Assembly: GCA_036502405.1 (NCBI GenBank)
Contig: DASXYP010000057.1
Coordinates: forward strand, 1-21,081
Direction of reading: 5' to 3'
Length of the DNA: 21,081 bases
Source: Chersky-806 sp036502405
GTDB taxonomy: Bacteria > Actinomycetota > Acidimicrobiia > IMCC26256 > JAENVU01
Shown here: positions 6,242 to 14,531 of the stretch, one piece after another
Numbering within the stretch: the first letter of the stretch is position 1
Layout: each line of letters opens with the position of its first letter
Notes under the pieces: generated by a model
The model's database searches: none
What the model saw: only the letters and a program-made list of their open reading frames with translations
What the model was told of the DNA's origin: nothing
Made by a program: the position numbers and the translations under genes

Positions 6242-8194
6242 ATGGCCGACGTCCACCGACGCGCCGCCGCGAGCTCGTCGCGGCTGACGCCCGAGGAGAT
6301 CACGAACCGCGGCTTCGCGAGCGCCTTTCGTGGCCTCTCCGAGACGGAGGTGCGCAACTTCCTGCGCCGGGTGGCGGACGAGCTCGTGGCGATGCGCAGC
6401 CGCGAGTCGGACCTCCTCGCCCAGGTCGGCCGGCTCGAGGAGCAGCTCCGCAACCCACCGCCGGTGACCGAGGAGCAGCTGCTGAGCTCGCTCGGCGAGG
6501 AGACCGCCCGCGTGCTCCGATCCGCCCAGGAGGCGGCCGAGGAGATCCGCAAGCGTGCGGAAGAGCGGGCGGCGGGGCTGGTGCGCGAAGCCCAGGAGGA
6601 GTCGGGGCGGCTGCGCGAGACCGCCCAGCAGCAGGCGACCGCGCGCCGCGAAGCCGCGGAGGAGAAGGCGACCGAGCTCGAAGCTTCCGCGACCGCGCGC
6701 GCGACCGAGGTGCGCGAGCACGCGGAGCAGGAGGCGGAGGAGCTGCGCGAGGCGACGGCGACCGAGACCGGCGCCGCCCGCGAGCAGGCCGAGCGCGCGG
6801 CCGCCGACGAGCTCGACGCCGCGAGGGCGAGCAGCCGCGCGCTCGTCGACGAAGCGCGCACGGTGCGCGAGCGCGTGCTCGCCGACCTCGGTCGGCGACG
6901 TTCGCTCTTGCAGGCGCAGGTCGACGAGCTCCGCAGCGGGCGCGACCGCCTGCTCGACGCGTATCGGGTCGTGAAGCGAACGCTGTCCGATGCGACCGAC
7001 GCGCTCGCCCAGGTCGAGGCCCGAGCCAACGCGGAGCTCGCCGCGCCCCCGGCGCGCGTCGCGGTACCGCCGGTCGAGGGCGAGCTCGAGATCCTGGAGG
7101 GCTCGCCGGCCGGCTCCGCGCCGACAACTGCCGGACCGGACGCGCCGGTCGAGATCGACGTCGACGTGGTCGTGACGACAGAGCCCCCGTCGGCGAGGGA
7201 CGACGGGTCGCCCGAGGACGCGGACTCGGGGGCTGCGGTCGACGCGCTGTTCGCCCGGCTGCGGGCCAGCCACACCACGGACCCGGAGCCACACGACGAG
7301 CTGCCGGCGCCGGAGTCCGGGCCTCCCGTCTCGGGTCCGGGCGCCGAGCCCGACGTGGACGCCGCAACCGAGGAACCCGACGCCGAGCGCGAGGCCGACG
7401 CCGAGGCCGGGCCCGAGGTCGAGGCGGCGACCGCGCCGGCCCCGCCCGAGCCCGAAGCCGCGGCGGCGCCCGCGCCGACCCCGCCGGAGCCCGAAGCCGG
7501 GGCGGATGCTCCGGCCGTGAGGATGGCGCCCGACGACGAGCTGCGCGCCGCCCGCGACGATGTCATGGCGCCGCTCGCCCGCGACCTGAGCCGCGCCGCC
7601 AAGCGCGCGCTGCAGGACCAGCAGAACGAGCTGCTCGACCAGATCCGCACGGTCAAGGGCAAGGTCGCGGCCGACACGGTCCTCCCGGCGGTCGAGGCGC
7701 AGGAGGCGGCCTGGGCACAGGTGCTCGAGGCACCGTTGCGCACCGCGTACTCCGCGGGTGCCGCGGCGATCGGCGACGGCGACGGCGCTCCGGACGCCGA
7801 ACCACCGTCCGAGCTGTTCGAGGAGCTGGCCCGTCCGATGGTCGCGCCATGGCGCCGGCGACTCGTCTCGGCCATCGACGGCGCGGCCGACGACCCGGAC
7901 GCGGTGACCCAGCGGCTCGGCGCTCGCTACCGCGAGTACCGCGGTCGCGAGCTCGAGGACGCGCTCGGCGACGCGCTCGCGGAAGCCTGGACGCGCGGCG
8001 AGTACGCCGCGGTGCCGGAGGGCACGCTCCTGCGCTGGATCCCGGCGGAGGTCGGCCGGTGCCCGGACTGCGACGACAACGCGCTCGAGCCGACGGCCAA
8101 GGGTGCACCGTTCCCGACCGGCCAGGTCCACCCGCCGGCCCATCCCGGGTGCCGATGCTTCCTCACCCGCGCCGAGCCCGGCGCTGCGAACTAG
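6242..8194 (+). CDS. DivIVA-like coiled-coil protein with a C-terminal phage MuF-like domain
   Basis: 650 residues. Residues about 14-50 (LTPEEITNRGFASAFRGLSETEVRNFLRRVADEL) match the DivIVA N-terminal membrane-curvature module, followed by a long Ala/Glu/Arg-rich coiled coil (about 53-265). A disordered acidic/Pro linker (about 270-430, with two PPEPEA units) leads to a second folded helical region (about 432-650). That region ends with Cys607-x2-Cys610, a KGAPFPTG stretch, and PPAHPGCRCFL (His634, Cys637, Cys639). The 'C-x2-C...PP-HP-CRC' ending is the signature of the phage Mu F / SPP1 gp7 head-morphogenesis family and would bind zinc. The polar-growth module suggests a role in cell-pole or septum organisation; the role of the MuF-like end is unknown. 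It is not surrounded by phage genes. Confidence 0.8.
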   Translation: MADVHRRAAASSSRLTPEEITNRGFASAFRGLSETEVRNFLRRVADELVAMRSRESDLLAQVGRLEEQLRNPPPVTEEQLLSSLGEETARVLRSAQEAAEEIRKRAEERAAGLVREAQEESGRLRETAQQQATARREAAEEKATELEASATARATEVREHAEQEAEELREATATETGAAREQAERAAADELDAARASSRALVDEARTVRERVLADLGRRRSLLQAQVDELRSGRDRLLDAYRVVKRTLSDATDALAQVEARANAELAAPPARVAVPPVEGELEILEGSPAGSAPTTAGPDAPVEIDVDVVVTTEPPSARDDGSPEDADSGAAVDALFARLRASHTTDPEPHDELPAPESGPPVSGPGAEPDVDAATEEPDAEREADAEAGPEVEAATAPAPPEPEAAAAPAPTPPEPEAGADAPAVRMAPDDELRAARDDVMAPLARDLSRAAKRALQDQQNELLDQIRTVKGKVAADTVLPAVEAQEAAWAQVLEAPLRTAYSAGAAAIGDGDGAPDAEPPSELFEELARPMVAPWRRRLVSAIDGAADDPDAVTQRLGARYREYRGRELEDALGDALAEAWTRGEYAAVPEGTLLRWIPAEVGRCPDCDDNALEPTAKGAPFPTGQVHPPAHPGCRCFLTRAEPGAAN

Positions 8195-8414
8195 CGCCCC
8201 GACCGGCAACGTTCGCCGCGTTCCCGCCGGCCAGGAACGCCGCTCGCGGCGTCCTCGTCCTCGACGCAGAAGCCCACTGCGCCTTCGTTCCTACGTTCTT
8301 GCGACCGCCGCCCCTGCCTCGTCGTGAACATCGCCACCGTCACCGGACGGAGCACGAGCGCGAAAGTCGGCCCTGCTCCCGGTCGGGAGCGGCTGCCCTC
8401 TAGGCTCCCCCTCG
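8195..8414. other. Intergenic region with two perfect short hairpins
   Basis: 220 bases without a convincing gene. Two perfect 7-base inverted repeats are visible: ACGCCGC-TC-GCGGCGT at 8237-8252 and GCTCCCG-GT-CGGGAGC at 8375-8390. Neither is followed by a T tract. The first may end the DivIVA-like transcript; the second lies just ahead of the -10 box of the next gene and could be an operator. Confidence 0.45.
8401..8406 (+). promoter_or_regulatory. -10 box of leaderless promoter for the UPF0182 gene
   Basis: TAGGCT, then 8 bases, then the ATG at 8415. The intervening bases (CCCCCTCG) contain no ribosome site. This is the loosest spacing of the five leaderless candidates. Confidence 0.45.
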
Positions 8415-11408
8415 ATGCGCGTCCCCTCCGCCGAGCGACGTCGCCGCGGCGGCTTCCGAATCCGCGGATGGATGATCGCGATCGTCGTCGTCCTCGTGGT
8501 GCTGTTCCTGAGCGCGCGGGGCCTGGCCGGCTTCTACACGGACTACCTCTGGTTCGACTCCGTCGGCTTCGGCTCGACCTGGCGGGGCCTGCTGTGGGCC
8601 CGGTTCGCGCCCACCGCGGTGTTCACCGTCCTGTTCTTCGTCCTGATGCTGGTCAGCCTGACGGTCGCGGACCGGCTCGCGCCCCGCACCCGCACCATGG
8701 GCCCCGAGGACGAGCTCCTGGCGCGCTACCAGCAGTCGGTCGGCCCGTACAGCGGCCGGATCCGGATCGCCGTCTCCGCGTTCTTCGCCCTGGTCACCGG
8801 GGGGAGCGTCGCCAGCCAGTGGCAGCAATGGATCCTGTTCACCAACGCGAAGTCCTTCGGGATCGACGACCCGCAGTTCCACAAGGACATCGGGTTCTAC
8901 GTCTTCCGGCTGCCGTTCCTGACGTTCCTGTTCGACTGGCTCTTCGCCGCGCTGATCATCATCCTCATCGTCACCGCGGTCGCGCACTACCTGAACGGCG
9001 GGATCCGGCTCCAGAGCCCGTTCCAGCGGGTCACACCGCAGGTGAAGGCGCACCTCTCGGTGATCCTGGCGCTCATGGCGCTGGTGAAGACGGCGCAGTA
9101 CTACTACGCCCGATTCCAGCTGGACTTCTCGACCCGGGGCGTGGTCGAGGGAGCGAGCAAGACCGACGTCGCGGCCCAGCTCCCGGCGCTGAACCTGCTC
9201 ATGGTGATCTCGATCGTCGCCGCCGCCCTCTTCGTCTGGAACATCTGGCGCCGGGGATGGGTGCTCCCGATCATCGCGGTCGGCCTCTGGGCGTTCGTGT
9301 CGCTCGTGATCGGGACGATCGTGCCGGTCGTGTACCAACAGTTCTTCGTCCAGCCGAACGAGCTCCAGAAGGAGCAGCCCTACATCGCGCGCAACATCCA
9401 CGCGACCCGTGACGCCTTCGAACTGAACCGGGTCGCAGTCAAGAGCTTCCCGTACCAGGAGAACCTCAACTCGCAGTCGATCGTCGACAACTCGACGACG
9501 ATCGAGAACACGCGCCTGTGGGACCCGCCGGTGATCCTGCGCAACTTCCAGCTGTTCCAGGCGCTGCAGACCTTCTACAAATTCGCGGATGTCGACGTCG
9601 ACCGGTACGTGATCGACGGAAAGCTCGTGCAGACGCTGATCGCGGCGCGCGAGCTCAACCCCGCCGACCTGCCGAGCCAGACGTGGGTGAACCGGCACCT
9701 GGTCTACACGCACGGCTACGGCGCGGTGCTCTCGCCCTCCAACTCGGCCAGCTCGGTCGGCCAGCCGAACTACGAGCTGAGCGACATCCCACCGCAAGGC
9801 AACATCCCGCTCCAGCGACCCGAGGTGTACTTCGGCGAGAACCTCGCCGGCTTCTCGCTCGTCGACGCGAAGCAGAAGGAGTTCAACTACCCGCAGAAGG
9901 GTGCGGACAACAACTTCAACCGGTACCACGGCACCGGGGGAGTGGAGCTCTCGAGCTGGCTGCGGCGCGCCGCGTTCGCGCTGCGGTTCAACGACTTCAA
10001 CGTCCTGATCTCCGGTCAGATCACCCCCAAGACCAAGGTCCTGTACCTGCGCGACATCCTCGAGCGCGTGAAGAAGGCCGCCCCGTTCCTGCACTACGAC
10101 GCCGACCCGTACCCGGTCATCGCCGACGGCCGCCTGGTCTGGATGGTGGACGGCTACACGACGAGCAGCAAGTACCCCTACTCGCAGAGCTTCAACGGCA
10201 GCGGCGGGCTCAACGGGTCCTTCAACTACGTCCGCAACTCGGTGAAGGCGACGATCGACGCCTACGACGGCACGGTGAAGTTCTACGTGATCGACGCGAA
10301 GGACCCGGTGATCCAGGCCTACCGTTCCGCGTTCCCGCACCTCTTCACGGCCTACGACAAGATGCCGGCGGCCATCAAGAAGCACCTGCGCTACCCGCAG
10401 GACCTGTTCGGCGCCCAGACCGATGTCTACCGCACGTACCACATGACCAACACGACGACCTTCTACAACAAGGCCGACCTGTGGGAGGTGTCGCCGGACC
10501 CCGGCTCCGGTGAGGTCGCGGCGCCGTCGCTGAACGACGCGACCGCGCAGACGCCGACCACGACGAACACCCCCCAGGCCGCGTCGTCGACCGGGAAGCG
10601 GATCGACCCGATCTACCTGCTGGTGCGGCTGCCCGGCGACAAGACCGAGCAGTTCATCCTGCTGCGCCCGTTCGTCCCCGTCTCGAAGGGCAACGCGCTC
10701 CAGAACCTCGTCTCGTTCATGGTGGCGAAGTCCGACCCCGCGCAGTACGGCGACCTCCAGAGCTTCACGATGCCCACGGGCAAGAGCGCCGTCGACGGAC
10801 CCGTGCAGGTGAACAGCACGATCCTCAACACCGCCGCGATCTCGTCGCAGTTCACCCTGCTGAACCAGCAGGGCTCCCGCGTGGTCCAGGGCAGCCTGCA
10901 GCTGGTCCCGATCGAGGACTCGCTGCTCTACATCCGCCCGATCTACGTCGTGTCCGCGAGCCAGAAGCAGCCGGCGTTCCGGTTCGTCGTGGTGTTCTAC
11001 GCGGGCCAGGCCGTGATCGACACGACGGTGAAGAAGGCGCTCGCGCAGTTCCCGCAGTTCCAGGGGATCGCCACGCCCTCGACGCCGGGCACCGGCGGGA
11101 CCGGGGGCACCGGAGGCACCGGCGGCACCACGTCGAACCCGACCGTCGAGTCGCTCCTCACCCAGGCGTCGCGCGTCTACAACGAGGCGCAGGACGCCCT
11201 CAAGGCCGGGGACTTCGCGCAGTACGGCACCCTCTCGAAGCAGCTCGGCCAGCTGCTCCAGCAGGCGTCCGACGCGCTCGCGAACTCGTCCAAGGCCGGC
11301 AGCTCGACCTCGTCGACGAGCACGTCGAGCTCGACCAGCACCACGACCACCACGAGCGGCTCGGGCGGCTCGCAGGCGGCCGGCACCCGCCGCCCCGCCC
11401 ACCGCTGA
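8415..11408 (+). CDS. UPF0182 family large membrane protein
   Basis: 997 residues, the usual size for UPF0182 (PF03699), a family widespread in Actinomycetota (Mycobacterium tuberculosis Rv3193c type) and without an established function. The N-terminal third is hydrophobic, with about seven membrane helices; the first is near 19-37, followed by the typical FYTDYLWFDSVGF stretch. The rest is a large soluble, probably extracytoplasmic domain with family-like strings such as NIHATRDAFELN and LYIRPIYV. Near residues 890-905 is a Gly-Gly-Thr repeat linker, then a short helical domain (VESLLTQASRVYNEAQDALKAGD) and a Ser/Thr-rich tail. The ATG at 8415 is supported by a -10 box 8 bases upstream. Confidence 0.95.
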   Translation: MRVPSAERRRRGGFRIRGWMIAIVVVLVVLFLSARGLAGFYTDYLWFDSVGFGSTWRGLLWARFAPTAVFTVLFFVLMLVSLTVADRLAPRTRTMGPEDELLARYQQSVGPYSGRIRIAVSAFFALVTGGSVASQWQQWILFTNAKSFGIDDPQFHKDIGFYVFRLPFLTFLFDWLFAALIIILIVTAVAHYLNGGIRLQSPFQRVTPQVKAHLSVILALMALVKTAQYYYARFQLDFSTRGVVEGASKTDVAAQLPALNLLMVISIVAAALFVWNIWRRGWVLPIIAVGLWAFVSLVIGTIVPVVYQQFFVQPNELQKEQPYIARNIHATRDAFELNRVAVKSFPYQENLNSQSIVDNSTTIENTRLWDPPVILRNFQLFQALQTFYKFADVDVDRYVIDGKLVQTLIAARELNPADLPSQTWVNRHLVYTHGYGAVLSPSNSASSVGQPNYELSDIPPQGNIPLQRPEVYFGENLAGFSLVDAKQKEFNYPQKGADNNFNRYHGTGGVELSSWLRRAAFALRFNDFNVLISGQITPKTKVLYLRDILERVKKAAPFLHYDADPYPVIADGRLVWMVDGYTTSSKYPYSQSFNGSGGLNGSFNYVRNSVKATIDAYDGTVKFYVIDAKDPVIQAYRSAFPHLFTAYDKMPAAIKKHLRYPQDLFGAQTDVYRTYHMTNTTTFYNKADLWEVSPDPGSGEVAAPSLNDATAQTPTTTNTPQAASSTGKRIDPIYLLVRLPGDKTEQFILLRPFVPVSKGNALQNLVSFMVAKSDPAQYGDLQSFTMPTGKSAVDGPVQVNSTILNTAAISSQFTLLNQQGSRVVQGSLQLVPIEDSLLYIRPIYVVSASQKQPAFRFVVVFYAGQAVIDTTVKKALAQFPQFQGIATPSTPGTGGTGGTGGTGGTTSNPTVESLLTQASRVYNEAQDALKAGDFAQYGTLSKQLGQLLQQASDALANSSKAGSSTSSTSTSSSTSTTTTTSGSGGSQAAGTRRPAHR
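11091..11126 (+). repeat. Four 9-base in-frame repeats (Thr-Gly-Gly linker)
   Basis: Four tandem units of the pattern ACCGGNGGN encode a Thr-Gly-Gly linker between the large domain and the C-terminal helical segment of the UPF0182 protein. The unit number is likely to vary between strains by slippage. Confidence 0.8.
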
Positions 11409-11409
11409 G

Positions 11410-11451
11410 CCCCGGAAACCACGGCCCGGCGGGATTGTTCGGGCCCCGGGG
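11410..11451 (+). terminator. Nested hairpin after the UPF0182 gene
   Basis: Outer arms CCCCGG (11410-11415) and CCGGGG (11446-11451) enclose inner arms GGCCCG (11423-11428) and CGGGCC (11440-11445), with a 7-base bulge on the left and an 11-base loop. It starts 2 bases after the UPF0182 stop and is followed by an AT-rich TATTGTTACTAT. It physically overlaps the -35 box of the suf promoter, so it could act as terminator, regulator or both. Confidence 0.45.
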
Positions 11452-11463
11452 TATTGTTACTAT
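11435..11463 (+). promoter_or_regulatory. suf operon promoter
   Basis: TTGTTC (-35, 11435-11440), a 17-base spacer and TACTAT (-10, 11458-11463) form the best sigma-70-type promoter in the window. The palindrome CTACGTAG (11464-11471) lies at the expected start point, and ATTGTT occurs twice (11434-11439 and 11453-11458). The leader to sufB is about 52 bases with GGAG at 11512-11515. The palindrome is a candidate operator for an Fe-S sensing repressor such as SufR or IscR; no such regulator gene is in the window. Confidence 0.65.
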
Positions 11464-11522
11464 CTACGTAGTGGAAATCCCCCGGCCACCCCCGGCCGGC
11501 CCCCGATCCACGGAGCACGCTC

Positions 11523-12923
11523 ATGGCCGTCAAGGGCATCGACCTCGGCAAGTACCAGCTCGGCTGGTCCGACACCGCCAGCTACATCAACACGCCCAAG
11601 AAGGGGCTGAACGTCGACGTCGTCAAGGACATCTCCGGGCAGAAGTCCGAGCCCGAGTGGATGACCACGTTCCGCCTCAACGCCCTGAAGCGGTTCGAGC
11701 GCAAGCCGATGCTCGAGTGGTTCGCGAAGAACATGCCCGACATCGACTTCGACGACATCTACTACTACCTGAAGCCCACCGAGGGCGCCGTCTCCGACTG
11801 GGACATGCTCCCCGAGGAGATGAAGGCGACCTACGAGAAGCTCGGCATCCCCGAGGCGGAGCGCAAGTTCCTCGCCGGCGTCACGAGCCAGTACGAGTCC
11901 GAGGTCGTGTACCACAAGAACCGCGACGACCTGGAGGCCAAGGGGATCCTCTTCACGTCGATGGACCAGGCGCTGAAGGACTACCCGGAGCTGGTGCGCG
12001 AGCACTTCGGCACCGTGATCCCGCCCGGTGACAACAAGTTCGCCGCGCTGAACTCCGCGGTGTGGTCGGGCGGCAGCTTCATCTACGTGCCGCCGGGCGT
12101 GCACGTCGACATGCCGCTCCAGGCCTACTTCCGCATCAACGCGGAGAACGCGGGTCAGTTCGAGCGCACGCTGATCATCGCCGACGAGGGCTCGTCGGTG
12201 CACTACGTCGAGGGCTGCTCCGCGCCGGTCTACTCGAGCGACTCGCTGCACTCCGCGGTCGTCGAGCTCATCGCAAAGCCGAGCGCCCGGATCCGGTACA
12301 CCACGATCCAGAACTGGTCGTCGAACGTCTACAACCTCGTCACCAAGCGGGCCCGGGCCGAGACCGAGGCGACCGTCGAGTGGATCGACGGCAACCTCGG
12401 CTCCAAGCTGACCATGAAGTACCCCGCGGTCGTGATGACCGGCCCGAAGGCCCACGGCGAGGTGCTCTCGGTGGCGTACGCCGGTCCCGGCCAGCACCAG
12501 GACGCGGGAGCGAAGATGACCCACGCGGCCCCGGAGACGACCTCGATCATCGACAGCAAGTCGATCTCCAAGGACGGTGGCCGCACCACCTACCGCGGCC
12601 TGGTCAAGGTGAACGAGGGCGCGCACGGGGTGAAGAGCCACGTGCGGTGCGACGCGCTGATCCTCGACGAGGAGAGCCGCTCGGACACGTACCCGTACAT
12701 GGAGATCGATGAGAAGGACGCGCGCATCGGCCACGAGGCGACGGTCTCGAAGGTCGGTGACGACCAGCTCTTCTACCTGATGAGCCGCGGCCTCTCGGAG
12801 CAGCAGGCGGTCGCGATGATCGTCAACGGCTTCATCGAGCCGATCACCAAGACGCTGCCGATGGAGTACGCGGTCGAGCTCAGCCGGCTGATCGAGCTCA
12901 ACATGGAGGGCGCGGTCGGTTGA
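11523..12923 (+). CDS. sufB: Fe-S cluster assembly scaffold protein SufB
   Basis: SufB forms the SufBCD scaffold on which Fe-S clusters are built in the cytoplasm. 466 residues from ATG 11523, behind GGAG at 11512-11515; the normal length for Gram-positive type SufB. Conserved strings: WMTTFRLNALKRF near 47, VWSGGSFIYVPPGVHV near 180, VEGCSAPVYSSDSLHSAVVEL (Cys232), QNWSSNVYNLVTKR, and PMEYAVELSRLIELNMEGAVG at the end. The position of E. coli Cys405 is Ile395 here (PYMEIDEKDA), as I recall it is in Gram-positive SufB. It is the first gene of the operon; its TGA overlaps the TTG of sufD. Confidence 0.97.
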   Translation: MAVKGIDLGKYQLGWSDTASYINTPKKGLNVDVVKDISGQKSEPEWMTTFRLNALKRFERKPMLEWFAKNMPDIDFDDIYYYLKPTEGAVSDWDMLPEEMKATYEKLGIPEAERKFLAGVTSQYESEVVYHKNRDDLEAKGILFTSMDQALKDYPELVREHFGTVIPPGDNKFAALNSAVWSGGSFIYVPPGVHVDMPLQAYFRINAENAGQFERTLIIADEGSSVHYVEGCSAPVYSSDSLHSAVVELIAKPSARIRYTTIQNWSSNVYNLVTKRARAETEATVEWIDGNLGSKLTMKYPAVVMTGPKAHGEVLSVAYAGPGQHQDAGAKMTHAAPETTSIIDSKSISKDGGRTTYRGLVKVNEGAHGVKSHVRCDALILDEESRSDTYPYMEIDEKDARIGHEATVSKVGDDQLFYLMSRGLSEQQAVAMIVNGFIEPITKTLPMEYAVELSRLIELNMEGAVG

Positions 12924-14221
12924 CCGGGAGCACCCGGTTCACTCCCGACGCCGCCGCCGCCCTCGGTGGTCCCGACTGGCTCGTGGACCGTCGTCGGCGC
13001 GCCGCCACGCAGCTGACGGACCTGACCTGGCCGAGCGCGTCCGAGGAGATCTGGCGCTACAGCCGCATCGGCGACTTCGACCTGGAGCGGTACCGGCCGC
13101 TGACCGCGGAGGAGACCGGCGCCGCCGGCGAGGAGCGCGCGCCGGGCGGCGGGGTCGTCGCGGCAGAGGCGGGCGACCGTTCGGGCCTGCTCGTCGTGCG
13201 CGACGGGCGCGTGGTGCACCGGGAGCTGGACGAGGGCCTCGCGTCGAAGGGCGTGGTCCTCTGCGACCTGGCCACCTGCGAGGGCGAGGACGTCGACCAG
13301 TGGCTCGGGTCCTGCTCGGACGCGTCGCCGGACGCGTTCACCCGGCTGCACGACGCGTTCCTCGCGGGCGGCGCCTTCGTGCGGGTGCCTCCGGGCGTCG
13401 TGGTCGAGAAGCCGATCGTGGTGCTGCACTGGTCCGACGGCGACGGTCTCGCATCGTTCCCGCACACGCTCGTGGTCGCCGAGGAGCACAGCGAGGTCAC
13501 CGTCCTCGACCGCTTCGGCTCGCCCGACGTCGCGCATCTCGTGGACGGCGTGGTGGAGCTGATCGTGAGCGACGCCGCGCACGTGAAGTACCTGTCGGTG
13601 CAGGAGCACGGTCCCCGCACCTGGTCGGTGGTCCTCCAACGAGCGCACGTCGGTCGGGACGCCTCGCTGCGCTCGTCCGCGGTCGCGCTCGGCGGCGAGT
13701 ACGCCCGGCTGCGCAGCGAGTCCCGGCTGGACGGCGAGGGCAGCGAGAGCGACCTGCTCGCGGTCTACTTCGGCGACCAGGACCAGATGCTCGACTTCCG
13801 CACCCTCCAGGACCACGTCGCGCCGCGCACGCGCAGCGACCTGCTGTTCAAGGGGGCGGTCGAGGACCGGGCCCGCTCGGTGTACAGCGGCCTCATCCGG
13901 CTGCGCCACGACGCCCAGAAGGCGAACGCGTACCAGACCAACCGCAACCTGGTGCTCAGCGAGGGGGCCGGGGCGGAGTCGATCCCGAACCTCGAGATCG
14001 AGGCGAACGACGTCCGCTGCTCCCACGCGTCGACCGTCGGCCCGATCGACGACGACCAGCGCTACTACCTCGAGAGCCGCGGGATCCGGCCCGAGGACGC
14101 CGAGCGGCTGATCGTGCTCGGGTTCTTCGAGGACGTCTTCGCCCGGCTGCCGATCCCGTCGCTGGCCGGCGCGCTGCGGCGCTCCGTGCACGAGAAGGTC
14201 GGACACCTCCATGCCGACTGA
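12920..14221 (+). CDS. sufD: Fe-S cluster assembly protein SufD
   Basis: 433 residues from TTG 12920. The start shares bases with the sufB stop (TTGA), and GGAGGG at 12905-12910 is well placed, so translation is coupled. SufD pairs with SufB through a right-handed beta-helix core and with SufC through its C-terminus. Visible: LHDAFLAGGAFVRVPPGVVVEKPI (about 144-166), VYSGLIRLRHDAQKANAYQTNRNLVLSEGA (about 321-350), IPNLEIEANDVRCSHASTVGPID (Cys367, His369, matching the functionally important Cys358/His360 of E. coli SufD) and the terminal LRRSVHEKVGHL. Its end overlaps the Rieske gene by 11 bases. Confidence 0.95.
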   Translation: MTGSTRFTPDAAAALGGPDWLVDRRRRAATQLTDLTWPSASEEIWRYSRIGDFDLERYRPLTAEETGAAGEERAPGGGVVAAEAGDRSGLLVVRDGRVVHRELDEGLASKGVVLCDLATCEGEDVDQWLGSCSDASPDAFTRLHDAFLAGGAFVRVPPGVVVEKPIVVLHWSDGDGLASFPHTLVVAEEHSEVTVLDRFGSPDVAHLVDGVVELIVSDAAHVKYLSVQEHGPRTWSVVLQRAHVGRDASLRSSAVALGGEYARLRSESRLDGEGSESDLLAVYFGDQDQMLDFRTLQDHVAPRTRSDLLFKGAVEDRARSVYSGLIRLRHDAQKANAYQTNRNLVLSEGAGAESIPNLEIEANDVRCSHASTVGPIDDDQRYYLESRGIRPEDAERLIVLGFFEDVFARLPIPSLAGALRRSVHEKVGHLHAD

Positions 14222-14531
14222 TGTGCGCGTCTGCGCGACCGCGGACGTCCCGGCGGCGTCGTCACGACGCTTCGACCTCGACGGCCACCGGCTCTGCGTC
14301 GTGCACCTCGACCCGGAGGACTGGTACGTCATCGGCGACCGGTGCTCGCACGCCGACGAATCCCTCAGCGAGGGCTACCTGTGGATCGATGAGTGCGAGA
14401 TCGAGTGCCCGAAGCACGGGTCGACCTTCGACCTGCGCACCGGCGAGCCGCAGGCGCTGCCGGCGACCGAGCCCGTCCCGGTCTACGCGGTGAGGGTCGA
14501 AGGCGACGACGTGGTGGTGACGCTGCCATGA
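14211..14531 (+). CDS. Rieske-type [2Fe-2S] ferredoxin in the suf operon
   Basis: 106 residues from ATG 14211, inside the end of sufD. It is a small non-haem-type Rieske domain: Cys45-x-His47 (CSHADE) and Cys66-x2-His69 (CPKHGSTFDLRTGEP) bind the cluster. There is no signal peptide, so it is cytoplasmic. Similar ferredoxins sit between sufD and sufC in other actinobacterial suf operons. It probably supplies electrons during cluster assembly or is an early client; which is not shown by the sequence. Its TGA overlaps the ATG of a 35-codon ORF (ATGA at 14528-14531). Confidence 0.95.
   Translation: MPTDVRVCATADVPAASSRRFDLDGHRLCVVHLDPEDWYVIGDRCSHADESLSEGYLWIDECEIECPKHGSTFDLRTGEPQALPATEPVPVYAVRVEGDDVVVTLP

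Noticed and set aside
7435..7506. Repeated PPEPEA units in the DivIVA-like linker as a possible functional repeat
   Set aside because: Only two imperfect copies inside a generally Pro/Glu/Ala-rich disordered stretch; composition alone explains them.
5138..8209. A 1023-codon open frame on the minus strand across two genes
   Set aside because: It spans the PDZ/Lon protease and DivIVA-like genes, is low-complexity Arg/Gly/Leu, and matches nothing known; it arises from high GC at codon position 3.
8400..11402. A 1000-codon open frame on the minus strand opposite the UPF0182 gene
   Set aside because: It is an Arg/Asp/Val-rich shadow of a GC-rich gene with no recognisable domains. The plus-strand frame has clear family sequence and membrane helices.
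12693..12722. SufB lacks the cysteine equivalent to E. coli Cys405 (Ile395 here)
   Set aside because: As I recall, Gram-positive and actinobacterial SufB proteins normally lack this cysteine, so it is not a sign of a defective scaffold.
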